Below the pieces are notes generated by a model. The model searched no databases, was not told the origin of the DNA, and worked only from the letters and a program-made list of their open reading frames with translations. The position numbers were made by a program, and so were the translations under genes. From contig NZ_VOSW01000016.1 of NCBI RefSeq assembly GCF_009690905.1, forward strand, positions 1-64,000: a DNA stretch of 64,000 nt, given 5' to 3'. Numbering within the stretch: the first letter of the stretch is position 1; the number at the start of each line of letters is the position of its first letter. Positions 24,833 through 34,101 of this stretch are shown piece after piece. The DNA comes from Paraburkholderia madseniana. Lineage in GTDB: Bacteria > Pseudomonadota > Gammaproteobacteria > Burkholderiales > Burkholderiaceae.

Positions 24833-26353
24833 TCAGAAGAAACCGAGCGGCTTATCGCTATAGCTAACGAGCAGGTTCTTGGTCTGCTGATAGTGATCGA
24901 GCATCATCTTATGATTTTCGCGGCCGATACCCGATTGCTTGTAGCCACCGAACGCAGCATGTGCCGGATACGCGTGATAGCAGTTGGTCCACACGCGGCC
25001 CGCCTGGATCTGCCGGCCGAAGCGATAGGCGCGCGTACCGTCGCGTGTCCATACACCGGCGCCCAGACCGTAGAGCGTATCGTTGGCGATTTCGAGCGCT
25101 TCGTCTTCGTTCTTGAAAGTCGTCACGGAAACGACCGGCCCGAAGATTTCTTCCTGGAAGATGCGCATCTTGTTGTGGCCGCGGAATACGGTCGGCTTCA
25201 CATAGTAGCCCTTGCTCAGTTCGCCGCCGAGCGTATTGCGCTCACCGCCGATGAGACATTCCGCACCTTCCTGCTTGCCGAGATCGACATACGAGAGGAT
25301 TTTTTCAAGCTGCTCCTGCGAGGCTTGTGCGCCGATCATCGTCTTCGTGTCGAGCGGATGGCCTTGCGTGATCGCCGCCACACGCTTCAACGCGCGCTCC
25401 ATGAAGCGGTCGTAAATCTTTTCGTCGATCAGCACACGCGACGGACACGTACACACTTCGCCCTGATTCAGCGCGAACATCGTGAAGCCTTCGAGCGCCT
25501 TGTCGAAATAGCTGTCGTCCGCGTTCATCACGTCGGCGAAGAAAATGTTCGGACTCTTGCCGCCGAGTTCGAGCGTCACCGGAATGATGTTCTGGCTTGC
25601 GTACTGCATGATCAGGCGGCCGGTCGTCGTTTCACCCGTGAACGCGATCTTCGCGATGCGCTTGCTCGACGCGAGCGGCTTGCCGGCTTCGAGGCCGAAC
25701 CCGTTCACCACGTTCAGCACGCCTGGCGGCAGCAGATCGTGGATCAGTTCGAGCAGCACGAGAATCGATGCAGGCGTTTGCTCGGCCGGCTTCAGCACGA
25801 CGCAATTGCCGGCGGCCAATGCAGGCGCGAGCTTCCACACGGCCATCAGGATCGGGAAATTCCACGGAATGATCTGGCCGACCACGCCGAGCGGCTCATG
25901 GAAGTGATACGCGACGGTGTCGTCGTCGATCTGGGAGAGCGAGCCTTCCTGCGCACGCACGGCGCCGGCGAAATAGCGGAAATGATCGATGGCTAGCGGG
26001 ATATCGGCCGCCATGGTTTCGCGTAGCGGCTTGCCGTTGTCGATCGTTTCAGCCACGGCGATGCGTTGCAGGTTCGCTTCCATCCGGTCGGCGATACGGT
26101 TCAGGATGTTCGCGCGATCGGTGGTCGACGTCTTGCCCCACGCTGCCTTCGCACGATGCGCGGCGTCGAGGGCGAGTTCGATATCGGCTTCGCGCGAACG
26201 CGGGATCGACGTGAACGGCTCACCGGTGATCGGCGACACGTTGTCGAAGTACTCACCGCCTACGGGCTTCACCCATTCACCGCCGATAAAATTCCCATAC
26301 TGCTTTTTGTACGGAAATTCGGTAGTCAGAAACTGCATCTCTGCGTGATTCAT
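24833..26353 (-). CDS. NAD-dependent aldehyde dehydrogenase (ExaC/AldB type)
   Basis: 506 residues. Motifs are [35 protein letters not shown], the Glu in [14 protein letters not shown] and the catalytic Cys in [13 protein letters not shown]. The double-Cys TCP form and the [17 protein letters not shown] tail are typical of acetaldehyde dehydrogenases of the ExaC/AldB group. It would oxidise acetaldehyde made by EutBC to acetate. ATG 26353 has AGGAGC upstream; the 49 additional codons of the open frame include low-complexity repeats and are not coding. The gene is divergent from the EutR-like regulator, which probably controls it. Confidence 0.93.
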   Translation of the reverse strand: MNHAEMQFLTTEFPYKKQYGNFIGGEWVKPVGGEYFDNVSPITGEPFTSIPRSREADIELALDAAHRAKAAWGKTSTTDRANILNRIADRMEANLQRIAVAETIDNGKPLRETMAADIPLAIDHFRYFAGAVRAQEGSLSQIDDDTVAYHFHEPLGVVGQIIPWNFPILMAVWKLAPALAAGNCVVLKPAEQTPASILVLLELIHDLLPPGVLNVVNGFGLEAGKPLASSKRIAKIAFTGETTTGRLIMQYASQNIIPVTLELGGKSPNIFFADVMNADDSYFDKALEGFTMFALNQGEVCTCPSRVLIDEKIYDRFMERALKRVAAITQGHPLDTKTMIGAQASQEQLEKILSYVDLGKQEGAECLIGGERNTLGGELSKGYYVKPTVFRGHNKMRIFQEEIFGPVVSVTTFKNEDEALEIANDTLYGLGAGVWTRDGTRAYRFGRQIQAGRVWTNCYHAYPAHAAFGGYKQSGIGRENHKMMLDHYQQTKNLLVSYSDKPLGFF

Positions 26354-26422
26354 CTGTGTGCTCCTCACATGTTTGAATGGGCTATATTCGGCGCGATATT
26401 TCGCTGGCCGCGACAGACTAGA

Positions 26423-26437
26423 GCCAGAATTGTGCCA
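26423..26437 (-). promoter_or_regulatory. Candidate sigma-54 (-24/-12) promoter
   Basis: On the minus strand the site reads TGGCACAATTCTGGC. It has the GG and GC dinucleotides at the required 10-nt spacing, a perfect TGGCAC -24 half and a one-base-off -12 half (TGGC for TTGC). It would start transcription about 58 nt before the aldehyde dehydrogenase ATG. Confidence 0.35.
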
Positions 26438-26467
26438 ATGCACCGCGCTGGTGAGCTGTGCACGCGC

Positions 26468-26503
26468 AGCAGGCACGCCAGCAGGCACGCCAGCAGGCAT
26501 GGG
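26468..26503. repeat. 12-bp tandem repeat, about 2.7 copies
   Basis: AGCAGGCACGCC occurs at 26468-26479 and 26480-26491, followed by a partial third copy. It lies upstream of the candidate sigma-54 site and could be simple slippage or spaced activator half-sites. Confidence 0.5.
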
Positions 26504-26689
26504 GCGCAGACCTGTTCACCTTGTCAAACGATGAGCGTCTCGTTTCTGATCAGTGTGCGCAGCCCTGTTCATGAATTGAACAGGGCGTGAGCATGTGCTG
26601 TCGCGATCAAAGCAAGGTAAGCGGAGAATCCGTTCGGCATGAGAATTGCCTTCCAGATCTCCTCAATACTTCGATTTCGTAGATCCGGT

Positions 26690-27730
26690 ATGACGATTGA
26701 ACTCCGAAGCGACAGCCTGACAGCACCGACGCACGCGCAGCAGCCGAGCTTTTGCGTGCAGACCTGTGTCGCCTACGACGCCGACGAGCAGGCGCGCAAC
26801 CTCCACGGCTGGAGCCAGACCTACGACCAACTGACCGCGGGCCGCTTCGTCGGCGGTTTGACGGAGTTGTGCCTCGACCACATGCAGGTGTTCGTCGAAA
26901 CCACCAGCCACACGCTGCGACAGACCTGCGAAGTGCAGGAGGACGCGTACTGGTTCGGCATTCCGACTTGCCCCGAGGGTTCCGGTCGTATCGATACACA
27001 GGTGATCGCGGGCGATGCGCTCGCATTTCGTCCGGGCGGGATCGAATTCGAATTACTGACTTCGGCGGGCTACGAGATTTTCGGTGTGGTGGTGAAGGGT
27101 GAAGTGCTGCGCCGCTATGCGGCCGAAGTGGAGCGGGTCGGTCTGGCCGACCATCTGCCGAACACGGAAGTCGTGTCGATCGGCACGGCTCGCAAGGAGC
27201 GCTTGTGCGCATCGCTGCGCCAGCTTCTCGACGACGGGGCGGCGAACGGCGCGCCGCTGTCCTCGTTCGCACGGAACAATTTGCAGGCGTCGGTGCTGGC
27301 GTCGTTGTTCGACGTCGGTGCGTTACCGGCCAATGGGCAGATTGAAATGCCCACGCGTGGGAGGCGTCAGTCGATCGTGTCGGAAGCGCGCGAGTATGTT
27401 CTGGCCCATCGCGACCGAGCGATCAATGTGCCGGAGTTGTGCGAGCGCTTGCATGTGAGCCGACGCACGTTGCAATACTGCTTTCAGGACGTGTTGGGCA
27501 TGGCGCCCGCCACGTATCTGCGCACGATCCGCCTGAATGGCGCGCGACGCGATCTTTGCAACGCGTCGCGCGAATCGCGTTCAGTTCAGGATGTCGCCGC
27601 GGCCTGGGGCTTCTGGCATTTGAGCCAGTTTGCAACCGACTACCGGAAGCTGTTCGGCGTCCGTCCATCGGAGACACTGAAGGCCGCCAACGGACGCATC
27701 GACGGACGCGCGTATTTGTTCGCGCACTGA
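26690..27730 (+). CDS. AraC family regulator, EutR-like
   Basis: About 346 residues, with an N-terminal sensing domain of the type found in ethanolamine regulators and a C-terminal AraC HTH pair (INVPELCERLHVSRRTLQYCFQ; VQDVAAAWGFWHLSQFATDY). EutR proteins activate ethanolamine genes in response to ethanolamine and B12. Divergence from the acetaldehyde dehydrogenase gene and closeness to eat-eutBC support that role here. ATG 26690 is preferred because the 17 upstream codons (from 26639) look non-conserved. Convergent with the metal ATPase gene, 20 nt apart. Confidence 0.82.
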   Translation: MTIELRSDSLTAPTHAQQPSFCVQTCVAYDADEQARNLHGWSQTYDQLTAGRFVGGLTELCLDHMQVFVETTSHTLRQTCEVQEDAYWFGIPTCPEGSGRIDTQVIAGDALAFRPGGIEFELLTSAGYEIFGVVVKGEVLRRYAAEVERVGLADHLPNTEVVSIGTARKERLCASLRQLLDDGAANGAPLSSFARNNLQASVLASLFDVGALPANGQIEMPTRGRRQSIVSEAREYVLAHRDRAINVPELCERLHVSRRTLQYCFQDVLGMAPATYLRTIRLNGARRDLCNASRESRSVQDVAAAWGFWHLSQFATDYRKLFGVRPSETLKAANGRIDGRAYLFAH

Positions 27731-27749
27731 GCGTGCCGGCGTCGCGACG

Positions 27750-30194
27750 TTATTTGCGCAACAGCCTCAAACCATTCGCCACCACCAGCAGGCTCGCGCC
27801 TACATCGGCGAATACGGCCATCCACATCGTGCCCAGACCCATCATCGTCAGCACGAGGAAGACGCTCTTGATGCCCAGCGCCAGCGTGATGTTCTGCACC
27901 AGCACCGAATGCGTCGCCTTCGACAGGCGGATGAACTGCGGAATCTTGCGCAGATCGTCGTCCATCAGGGCGACGTCGGCGGTTTCGATCGCGGTGTCGG
28001 TGCCCATCGCGCCCATCGCAAAGCCGATCTCGGCGCGTGCTAGTGCCGGGGCGTCGTTGATGCCGTCACCGACCATGCCCACCGTCGCGCCTTGCTGCGA
28101 CCACTGCGCCACCGCGTTCAGCTTGTCTTCAGGCAACTGATTGCCGCGTGCTTCATCGATACCGACTTGCTGCGCGATCGCGGCGGCCGTGTGCGGGTTG
28201 TCGCCGGTGAGCATGGCGGCCCGCACGCCGAGGCGCTGCAACTCGGCAATGGCGGCGCGGCTCGTGTCCTTCACCGTATCGGCGACGGCGAACAGCGCGA
28301 GCACGCGTTCGGCATCCAACAGCATCACGACGGTTTCGCCTTGTCCCTCGAGCGTATCCAGCCGCGCTTCGAGCGACGTCGAGCAGCGTCCGAGTTCTTC
28401 GACCAGCCGATGATTGCCGAGCCAATACGGCAAGCCGTCGATGTCGCCGCGCACGCCGCGACCCGCCAGTGCCTCGAACGCATCGACCGTGGTGCTGGCG
28501 CTAACGATGCCGTCGTTTTTCGCCGCTGCCGCGATCGCCATCGACACCGGATGATCCGAGCGGCCCGCAAGGCTCGCCGCGAGCGTCCTGCAACGAACGA
28601 CATCGACGTCGGCCAGCATCTCGAACTCGGTTTGCACCGGCTTGCCGTGCGTGATCGTGCCGGTTTTGTCGAGCGCGAGCCGGCTCAGCTTGCGGCCCTG
28701 TTCGAGATAGGCGCCACCTTTGATCAGGATGCCTTTGCGGGCGGCAGCAGCGAGGCCGCTGACGATCGTCACCGGCGTCGAGATCACCAGTGCGCAGGGA
28801 CAGGCGATCACCAGCATCACTAGCGCCTTGTAGACCCATTCGTGCCACTGTCCGCCGAACAGCAGCGGCGGCAGCACCGCCACGGCGAGTGCGGCAGCGA
28901 ACACGATCGGCGTATAGACGCGCGCGAACTGATCGACGAAACGCTGCGTCGGCGCTTTGGTGCCTTGCGCTTCCTCGACCGCGTGGATCATGCGCGCGAG
29001 CGTCGTGTTGCTGGCCGCGGCCGTGACGCGATAGTCAAACGATCCGGCCTGATTGATCGTGCCGGCGAAGACCGCGTCGCCCATGGTCTTGTCGACGGGC
29101 AGGCTTTCGCCGGTGATCGGCGCCTGATCGACGCTCGAGCGGCCCGCGACGATTTCGCCATCGAGCGCGATCCGCTCGCCGGGCTTTACGCGTACCAACG
29201 CGCCGAGCGCGATTGTCTTGAGGTCCATGAGACGCCAACTGCCGTCCGCTTGCTGCACGCTCGCCTGTTCGGGCGTGAGCTGCATCAAGCCTTGGATAGC
29301 ATTGCGGGCGCGGTCGAGCGACTTCGCTTCGATCAGTTCGGCAATCGTGAAGAGCACCATCACCATCGCCGCTTCCGGCCACTGCTGCAGGATCAGTGCG
29401 CCGGTTACGGCAATGCTCATCAGCGCGTTGATGTTGAGGTTGCCGTTGCGGATCGCGAGCCAGCCCTTCTTGTACGTCGTGAGGCCGCAGGAGGCGATCG
29501 CGAGGAGCGCCAGACCCGCTGCCAGCCAGACGGGAGCGCCAAGCCAGCCGGCAGCCTCTGAGCCCACCGCAGCGATGCCTGCGAGCGCCAGCGGCCACCA
29601 CGGCTTGGACGGCGCACGAGGAGCGGCAGTTACCGTGTCCGGGTTCGCGTCTGCCAGTTCAGGCGTGAAGTCGAGCGAACGGATCGCGGCGAGGATCGTT
29701 TCCAGGGCGTCCGGCGCGTGGACGACGGTTAGCACGCGCTGCATCAGGTTGAAGTCCATGCTGCGCACGGACGGCATGCGGCTGAATTTCTTGCGGATCA
29801 GCGCTTCTTCGGTCGGACAGTCCATCTGCATGATGCGAATTGCGGTGCGCAGGTCGCTGCCGACGGCTTCCGATTGCGGGAGCTTGACCGGCGCGGCTGC
29901 AGCGTGCGCCGTTCCGCAGCAGGCTGCCTCGGCGTGGCTGTGGGCGTGACCGTGCCCGTCAGCGTGTTCGTGCGCGTGGTCAGAGCCATGCGCTTGATGG
30001 TCATGACCGCAGCTTTCACCGTGCTCGTGGGCATCTTCACGAGCACCCGCTTCGTGGCCGTGACCGCAGCTTTCGCTATGACCGTGACCCTCCGCGTTTT
30101 CATCCGGATGGCCATGGACATGCCCTTCATGCCCATAGGCACAGGCTTTGGCCCGTTCCGGACGGTCGGCTTCGGCAAGGTTGGCGTGAGGCAT
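27750..30194 (-). CDS. cadA: Cd/Zn/Pb-exporting P-type ATPase with His-rich N-terminus
   Basis: An 814-residue P1B-type ATPase. An unusually His-rich N-terminus (residues ~20-95, dominated by H-G/H-x repeats with interspersed Cys) precedes a degenerate HMA domain around MDCPTEE. Then come transmembrane helices, TGES (actuator), the metal-binding IACPCALVIS (~465), the phosphorylated DKTGTIT (~510), the SDHP loop and the hinge VGDGINDAPAL. The CPC motif marks the Zn/Cd/Pb exporters. It expels divalent metal to the periplasm. A MerR-type regulator is encoded divergently, and the shared promoter is of the MerR type. Confidence 0.93.
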   Translation of the reverse strand: MPHANLAEADRPERAKACAYGHEGHVHGHPDENAEGHGHSESCGHGHEAGAREDAHEHGESCGHDHQAHGSDHAHEHADGHGHAHSHAEAACCGTAHAAAAPVKLPQSEAVGSDLRTAIRIMQMDCPTEEALIRKKFSRMPSVRSMDFNLMQRVLTVVHAPDALETILAAIRSLDFTPELADANPDTVTAAPRAPSKPWWPLALAGIAAVGSEAAGWLGAPVWLAAGLALLAIASCGLTTYKKGWLAIRNGNLNINALMSIAVTGALILQQWPEAAMVMVLFTIAELIEAKSLDRARNAIQGLMQLTPEQASVQQADGSWRLMDLKTIALGALVRVKPGERIALDGEIVAGRSSVDQAPITGESLPVDKTMGDAVFAGTINQAGSFDYRVTAAASNTTLARMIHAVEEAQGTKAPTQRFVDQFARVYTPIVFAAALAVAVLPPLLFGGQWHEWVYKALVMLVIACPCALVISTPVTIVSGLAAAARKGILIKGGAYLEQGRKLSRLALDKTGTITHGKPVQTEFEMLADVDVVRCRTLAASLAGRSDHPVSMAIAAAAKNDGIVSASTTVDAFEALAGRGVRGDIDGLPYWLGNHRLVEELGRCSTSLEARLDTLEGQGETVVMLLDAERVLALFAVADTVKDTSRAAIAELQRLGVRAAMLTGDNPHTAAAIAQQVGIDEARGNQLPEDKLNAVAQWSQQGATVGMVGDGINDAPALARAEIGFAMGAMGTDTAIETADVALMDDDLRKIPQFIRLSKATHSVLVQNITLALGIKSVFLVLTMMGLGTMWMAVFADVGASLLVVANGLRLLRK

Positions 30195-30223
30195 GGGTGG
30201 CTTCCTGGTTCGATTTGTGGTCT

Positions 30224-30254
30224 AGTAAACACCTTGAAGCCACTACAAGGTCAA
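30224..30254 (-). promoter_or_regulatory. MerR-type promoter/operator for the metal ATPase
   Basis: On the minus strand TTGACC (30254-30249) and TTTACT (30229-30224) are separated by 19 nt, longer than optimal. The spacer carries the perfect dyad ACCTTG-N9-CAAGGT (30231-30251). This is the classic layout in which a metal-bound MerR-family dimer untwists the DNA to activate transcription. The regulator gene starts 20 nt further on the opposite strand and is probably autoregulated. Confidence 0.8.
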
Positions 30255-30274
30255 GGCCGTATTCCGGAGGGACC

Positions 30275-30706
30275 ATGAAAATTGGCGAACTGGCGAAAAT
30301 CGCCCATTGCACGACCGAAACCATCCGTTTCTACGAAAAAGAGGGCCTGTTGCCCGAAGCGGAGCGCACCGAGGCCAATTACCGCAGCTATTCGGCCCGA
30401 CACGTCGAACGACTGCGCTTCATCCGCAACTGCCGCGCGCTCGACATGACCCACGACGAAATCCGTGCGTTGCTGCGTCTAACAGACGCACCGGCAGATG
30501 GCTGCGGCGGCATCAATACCCTGATCGACGAGCACATTGCGCACGTCGACACGCGTATCGACGAATTGAAGCAACTGAAAGCGCAACTGACCACGTTGCG
30601 CGAGCAATGCCACGGCGAGCAGGCCGTTGAAGACTGCGGCATCGTCCAGGGCCTCACCGAAATGGACGTGAGCGCAACGCGCGCGCGGCATACGCATCTG
30701 GGTTGA
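30275..30706 (+). CDS. cadR: MerR family heavy-metal regulator (CadR/PbrR type)
   Basis: 143 residues. The N-terminal winged HTH has KIGELAKIAHCTTETIRFYE and a dimerisation helix follows. Metal-ligand Cys are visible at the expected places: C79-like in DGCGGINTL, one in REQCHGE, and one in EDCGIVQ. The C-terminus carries a short His-containing tail (ARHTHLG). It represses, and with metal activates, the divergent P-type ATPase gene. ATG 30275 has GGAGGG upstream and is preferred over the frame opening at 30197. Confidence 0.9.
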   Translation: MKIGELAKIAHCTTETIRFYEKEGLLPEAERTEANYRSYSARHVERLRFIRNCRALDMTHDEIRALLRLTDAPADGCGGINTLIDEHIAHVDTRIDELKQLKAQLTTLREQCHGEQAVEDCGIVQGLTEMDVSATRARHTHLG

Positions 30707-30817
30707 AGCGCTCTGCCCATGCTGCCGGCGCCGCCGGCCATGGCAGTGACAGCATTCCCGGCTGGGCCATTTATCCGGCCCACCCAATAAACAATCGAAT
30801 CCAGTTGGAGAATCAAC

Positions 30818-31018
30818 GTGTTTACCTGTAGAAACCAGCCCTGCGGCGAGCAGTGGGAAATGTCGGACGTCGTCATCAAGAATGAAGGGCAGGGACTCCT
30901 GTTCCGTTGCCCGATGTGCGGCGCGCGTAATTACGTCGAACGTTTCGACGGGGAAGATGGCTCGGTGCTGTACGAGCAGATCGAAGGCCGTCCCGCCACC
31001 GGCCCCATGGCCGAATAG
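30818..31018 (+). CDS. Small zinc-ribbon-like hypothetical protein
   Basis: 66 residues. CRNQPC near the N-terminus and CPMCGARN near residue 33 form two Cys pairs typical of a zinc ribbon; the rest is acidic. A ribosome-binding site (GGAGAA) precedes the ATG. No enzyme or named family is recognised. It lies between the metal regulator and dbpA with no close linkage to either, 53 nt before dbpA. Confidence 0.65.
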   Translation: MFTCRNQPCGEQWEMSDVVIKNEGQGLLFRCPMCGARNYVERFDGEDGSVLYEQIEGRPATGPMAE

Positions 31019-31071
31019 TCCCTGGCCTTCAGCCTCATCAGCCTCTTCAGTCGATAGCGAGCCCTCACCTT

Positions 31072-32475
31072 ATGAACACTCCCACCCAAGCCGGCGCGCC
31101 GTTTAGCCAGCTACCGCTACCGCCCGCCACGCTCACCAATCTGACGCAGCTCGGCTATGTCGAGATGACGCCGATTCAGGCCGCGAGCCTGCCGATCGCG
31201 CTGGCCGGCAACGATCTGATCGCCCAGGCGAAAACCGGCAGCGGCAAGACCGCGGCGTTTTCGCTGGCGCTGCTCAACCGCCTCGACGTGCGCAACTTCG
31301 CCGTGCAGGCGATGGTGCTGTGCCCGACGCGCGAACTCGCCGACCAGGTCACGCAGGAAATCCGCCGTCTCGCGCGTGCCGAAGAAAACATCAAGGTGCT
31401 GACGCTGTGCGGCGGCACGCCGATGCGTCCGCAAACGGCCAGCCTCGAACACGGTGCGCACATCGTCGTCGGCACGCCGGGCCGGATCATGGATCACCTC
31501 GAGCGCGGCAGCCTGCCGTTGCAGTCGCTCAACACGCTGGTGCTCGACGAAGCCGACCGCATGCTCGACATGGGTTTCTTCGACGATATCGCGACCGTCG
31601 TGAAGCAATGCCCGAAAGAGCGGCAAACGCTGCTGTTTTCCGCGACGTATCCCGAAGGCATCGTCAAGCTCAGCCAGCAATTCCTGCGTAATCCGAAGGA
31701 AGTGAAACTCGCCGAGCGGCACGACAACACCAAGATTCGTCAGCGCTTCTATGAAGTGACCGAAGACCAGCGTCTGCATGCCGTCGGTCTGTTGCTGAAC
31801 CACTATCGTCCGGTGAGCACGCTGGCGTTCTGCAACACCAAGCAGCAGTGCCGCGATCTGCTCGACTTGCTGCGCGCGCAGGGTTTTCATGCGCTCGCGC
31901 TGCACGGCGAACTCGATCAGCGTGAACGCGATCAGGTGCTGATCCAGTTCGCAAACCGCAGTTGCTCGGTGCTGGTTGCCACGGACGTTGCCTCGCGCGG
32001 TCTGGACATCGCGGAGCTCGAAGCGGTGATCAACGTCGACGTGACGCCGGACCCGGAAGTGCATGTGCACCGCATCGGCCGCACGGGCCGAGCCGATCAG
32101 GAAGGCTGGGCGCTGAGTCTCGCCAGCATGAACGAGATGGGCCGCGTGGGCAGTCTCGAACAGGCGCAAAAGCGTGAGGTCGAATGGCACAAGCTGGCCG
32201 ATCTCAAGCCGGCGAGCAACGAGCGTCTGCTGCCGCCGATGGAAACGCTGCAGATTCTCGGCGGCCGCAAGGAAAAGATCCGTCCGGGCGACGTGCTCGG
32301 CGCGCTCACCGGCGAGGCGGGTTTCGCAGGTTCGCAGATCGGCAAGATCAACGTGACCGAAATGTCGACCTATGTGGCCGTGGAGCGCAGCGTCGCGCGC
32401 GACGCATTGCGCAAGCTCAGCGCCGGCAAGGTGAAGGGCAAGAAGGTCAAAGTCCGGATGATGGACGACGCCTGA
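31072..32475 (+). CDS. dbpA: ATP-dependent RNA helicase DbpA
   Basis: 467 residues. DEAD-box motifs occur in order: AQAKTGSGKTAAF (~54-66), PTRELA, VLDEADRMLDMGFF (~157-170), SATYPE, ATDVASRGLDI and HRIGRTGRA. The C-terminal ~75 residues (RPGDVLGALTGEAGFAGSQ onward) form the DbpA-specific RNA-binding domain that recognises hairpin 92 of 23S rRNA. It assists 50S subunit assembly. Followed by a strong stem-loop at 32498-32523. Confidence 0.95.
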   Translation: MNTPTQAGAPFSQLPLPPATLTNLTQLGYVEMTPIQAASLPIALAGNDLIAQAKTGSGKTAAFSLALLNRLDVRNFAVQAMVLCPTRELADQVTQEIRRLARAEENIKVLTLCGGTPMRPQTASLEHGAHIVVGTPGRIMDHLERGSLPLQSLNTLVLDEADRMLDMGFFDDIATVVKQCPKERQTLLFSATYPEGIVKLSQQFLRNPKEVKLAERHDNTKIRQRFYEVTEDQRLHAVGLLLNHYRPVSTLAFCNTKQQCRDLLDLLRAQGFHALALHGELDQRERDQVLIQFANRSCSVLVATDVASRGLDIAELEAVINVDVTPDPEVHVHRIGRTGRADQEGWALSLASMNEMGRVGSLEQAQKREVEWHKLADLKPASNERLLPPMETLQILGGRKEKIRPGDVLGALTGEAGFAGSQIGKINVTEMSTYVAVERSVARDALRKLSAGKVKGKKVKVRMMDDA

Positions 32476-32852
32476 TCCTCGATTAGTTTGCTTTTGACGG
32501 CTGCGACCGCCCGGTCGCAGCCGGGTTGTTCTGCAGCACTACTGCGCGCCGTCGTAGCAAATAGCAACAAATCGCAACTTCGCATCACCGCCCCGCATCA
32601 CATTACGTCATACCTCTGCGGTTTTCGGCGCTCCCCGCGCGGCCGCATTTCCCCCGCTAAACCCCCGATTTCATTGCCTTAGCCTGCCCCAACACGGCAT
32701 TGCGCGAGCCATGACGTAAACGCATGCCGCGCATGACAAAGTTTCGATTGTGACCGTTCTTTGGCTGATGCCTAATCATCGAACCGGATGGGACCGCCGC
32801 GCTGTGGGCGGTCCGCGAATCCGCTGCCGGATGGAGAAAGGGAGAAAGCCTT
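32476..32852. other. Intergenic region after dbpA
   Basis: Contains the stem-loop terminator at 32498-32523 and the promoter region of the aminotransferase gene. The rest shows no gene or clear site; GGAGAAAGGGAG just before 32853 supplies the ribosome-binding site of the next gene. Confidence 0.5.
32498..32523 (+). terminator. Stem-loop terminator after dbpA
   Basis: Perfect 11-bp GC-rich stem CGGCTGCGACC (32498-32508) and GGTCGCAGCCG (32513-32523) with the 4-nt loop GCCC. The following GGTTGTT is a poor U-tract, so it may stop transcription weakly or act as an mRNA 3' end. Confidence 0.6.
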
Positions 32853-34007
32853 ATGCAGAGCGCCATGCAAGCCCGCTCGAAACTGCCTGACGTAGGCACG
32901 ACGATTTTTACCGTGATCGGCCAACTGGCCGCGCAACACGATGCGCTGAACCTGTCGCAAGGTGCGCCGAATTTCGCGCCCGACGCGAAGCTGATCGATG
33001 GTGTCGCGCAAGCCATGCGCGCCGGTCATAACCAGTACGCGCCGATGGCCGGCATCGCCACCCTGCGCGAAGCGCTCGCCGACAAGGTCGAGACGCTGTA
33101 CGGCGTGCGCTACGACCCGTCGAGCGAAGTCACGGTGATTGCCAGCGCCAGCGAAGGCCTGTATTCGACGATCAGCGCCCTGGTGCATCCGGGTGACGAA
33201 GTGATTTACTTCGAGCCGTCGTTCGATAGCTACGGCCCAATCGTTCGCCTGCAAGGCGCAACGCCGATCCCGATTAAACTGTCGCTCACCGATTTCCGCG
33301 TGGACTGGGACGAGGTCGCCGCCGCGATCACGCCGAAGACGCGCATGATCATCATCAACACGCCGCACAACCCGACCGCGACCGTGTTTAGCGAGGCGGA
33401 CATTGCGCGTCTGAAGGCCGTGACGCGTAACACCGACATCGTGATTCTCGCCGACGAAGTCTACGAACACGTGGTGTTCGACGGCGCTAAACATCAAAGC
33501 ATGGCCTGCGATTCTGAACTCGCTGAACGTAGCGTGATCGTGTCGTCGTTCGGCAAGTCGTATCACGTGACCGGTTGGCGCGTCGGCTATTGCCTTGCCC
33601 CCGCCGCGCTGATGGACGAGATTCGTAAAGTCCATCAATTCATGGTGTTTTCTGCCGATACACCGATGCAGTACGCGTTTGTCGATGCGCTGGCCAATCG
33701 CGAGAGCTATCTCGGCCTGTCCGTGTTTTATCAGAAGAAGCGCGATCTGCTCGCCCATGCGTTGCGCGAGTCGCGCTTCGAATTGTTGCCGAGCGAAGGC
33801 AGCTTCTTCATGCTCGCGCGTTTCCGCGGTTTCTCCGAGGAAAGCGATAGCGACTTCGTGCTGCGCCTGATTCGCGATGCGCGCGTTGCGACGATTCCGC
33901 TGTCGGCGTTTTATACCGACGGCACAGATTCAGGTTTGATCCGCCTGAGCTTCTCGAAGGACGACGCGACCTTGATCGAAGGCGCGCGGCGGTTGTGCGA
34001 AATCTAA
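32853..34007 (+). CDS. PLP-dependent aminotransferase, YbdL-like (methionine aminotransferase)
   Basis: A 384-residue fold-type I aminotransferase. Features are LSQGAPNFAPD, the substrate loop HNQYAPMAGIATLREAL, NTPHNPTATVF, the DEVYEHVVFD pair for the cofactor and the PLP lysine in SSFGKSYHVTGWRVGY. These patterns match YbdL, which transaminates methionine and some aromatic amino acids with keto acids. It may feed methionine salvage. Followed 94 nt later by an amino-acid-binding protein gene. Confidence 0.88.
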   Translation: MQSAMQARSKLPDVGTTIFTVIGQLAAQHDALNLSQGAPNFAPDAKLIDGVAQAMRAGHNQYAPMAGIATLREALADKVETLYGVRYDPSSEVTVIASASEGLYSTISALVHPGDEVIYFEPSFDSYGPIVRLQGATPIPIKLSLTDFRVDWDEVAAAITPKTRMIIINTPHNPTATVFSEADIARLKAVTRNTDIVILADEVYEHVVFDGAKHQSMACDSELAERSVIVSSFGKSYHVTGWRVGYCLAPAALMDEIRKVHQFMVFSADTPMQYAFVDALANRESYLGLSVFYQKKRDLLAHALRESRFELLPSEGSFFMLARFRGFSEESDSDFVLRLIRDARVATIPLSAFYTDGTDSGLIRLSFSKDDATLIEGARRLCEI

Positions 34008-34101
34008 TTTGACAGCAGTATGATCGTCGCGCGATCACGTCGTTACGCATCAGCGCGCAGCATGCTGCGTTACAACAATATCGAAGGAAAAGGGACCCGT
34101 T

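Larger units (their letters stand above)
26354..26689. other. Divergent regulatory region of aldehyde dehydrogenase and eutR-like genes
   Basis: No gene. It holds the dehydrogenase Shine-Dalgarno, a candidate sigma-54 promoter (26423-26437, minus strand) and a short tandem repeat (26468-26503). A dyad with GAACAGGGC near 26578 and CCCTGTTCA near 26563 is another candidate regulator site. Confidence 0.4.

Noticed and set aside
24893..25996. 367-residue plus-strand frame
   Set aside because: Antisense to the aldehyde dehydrogenase, which has complete motifs.
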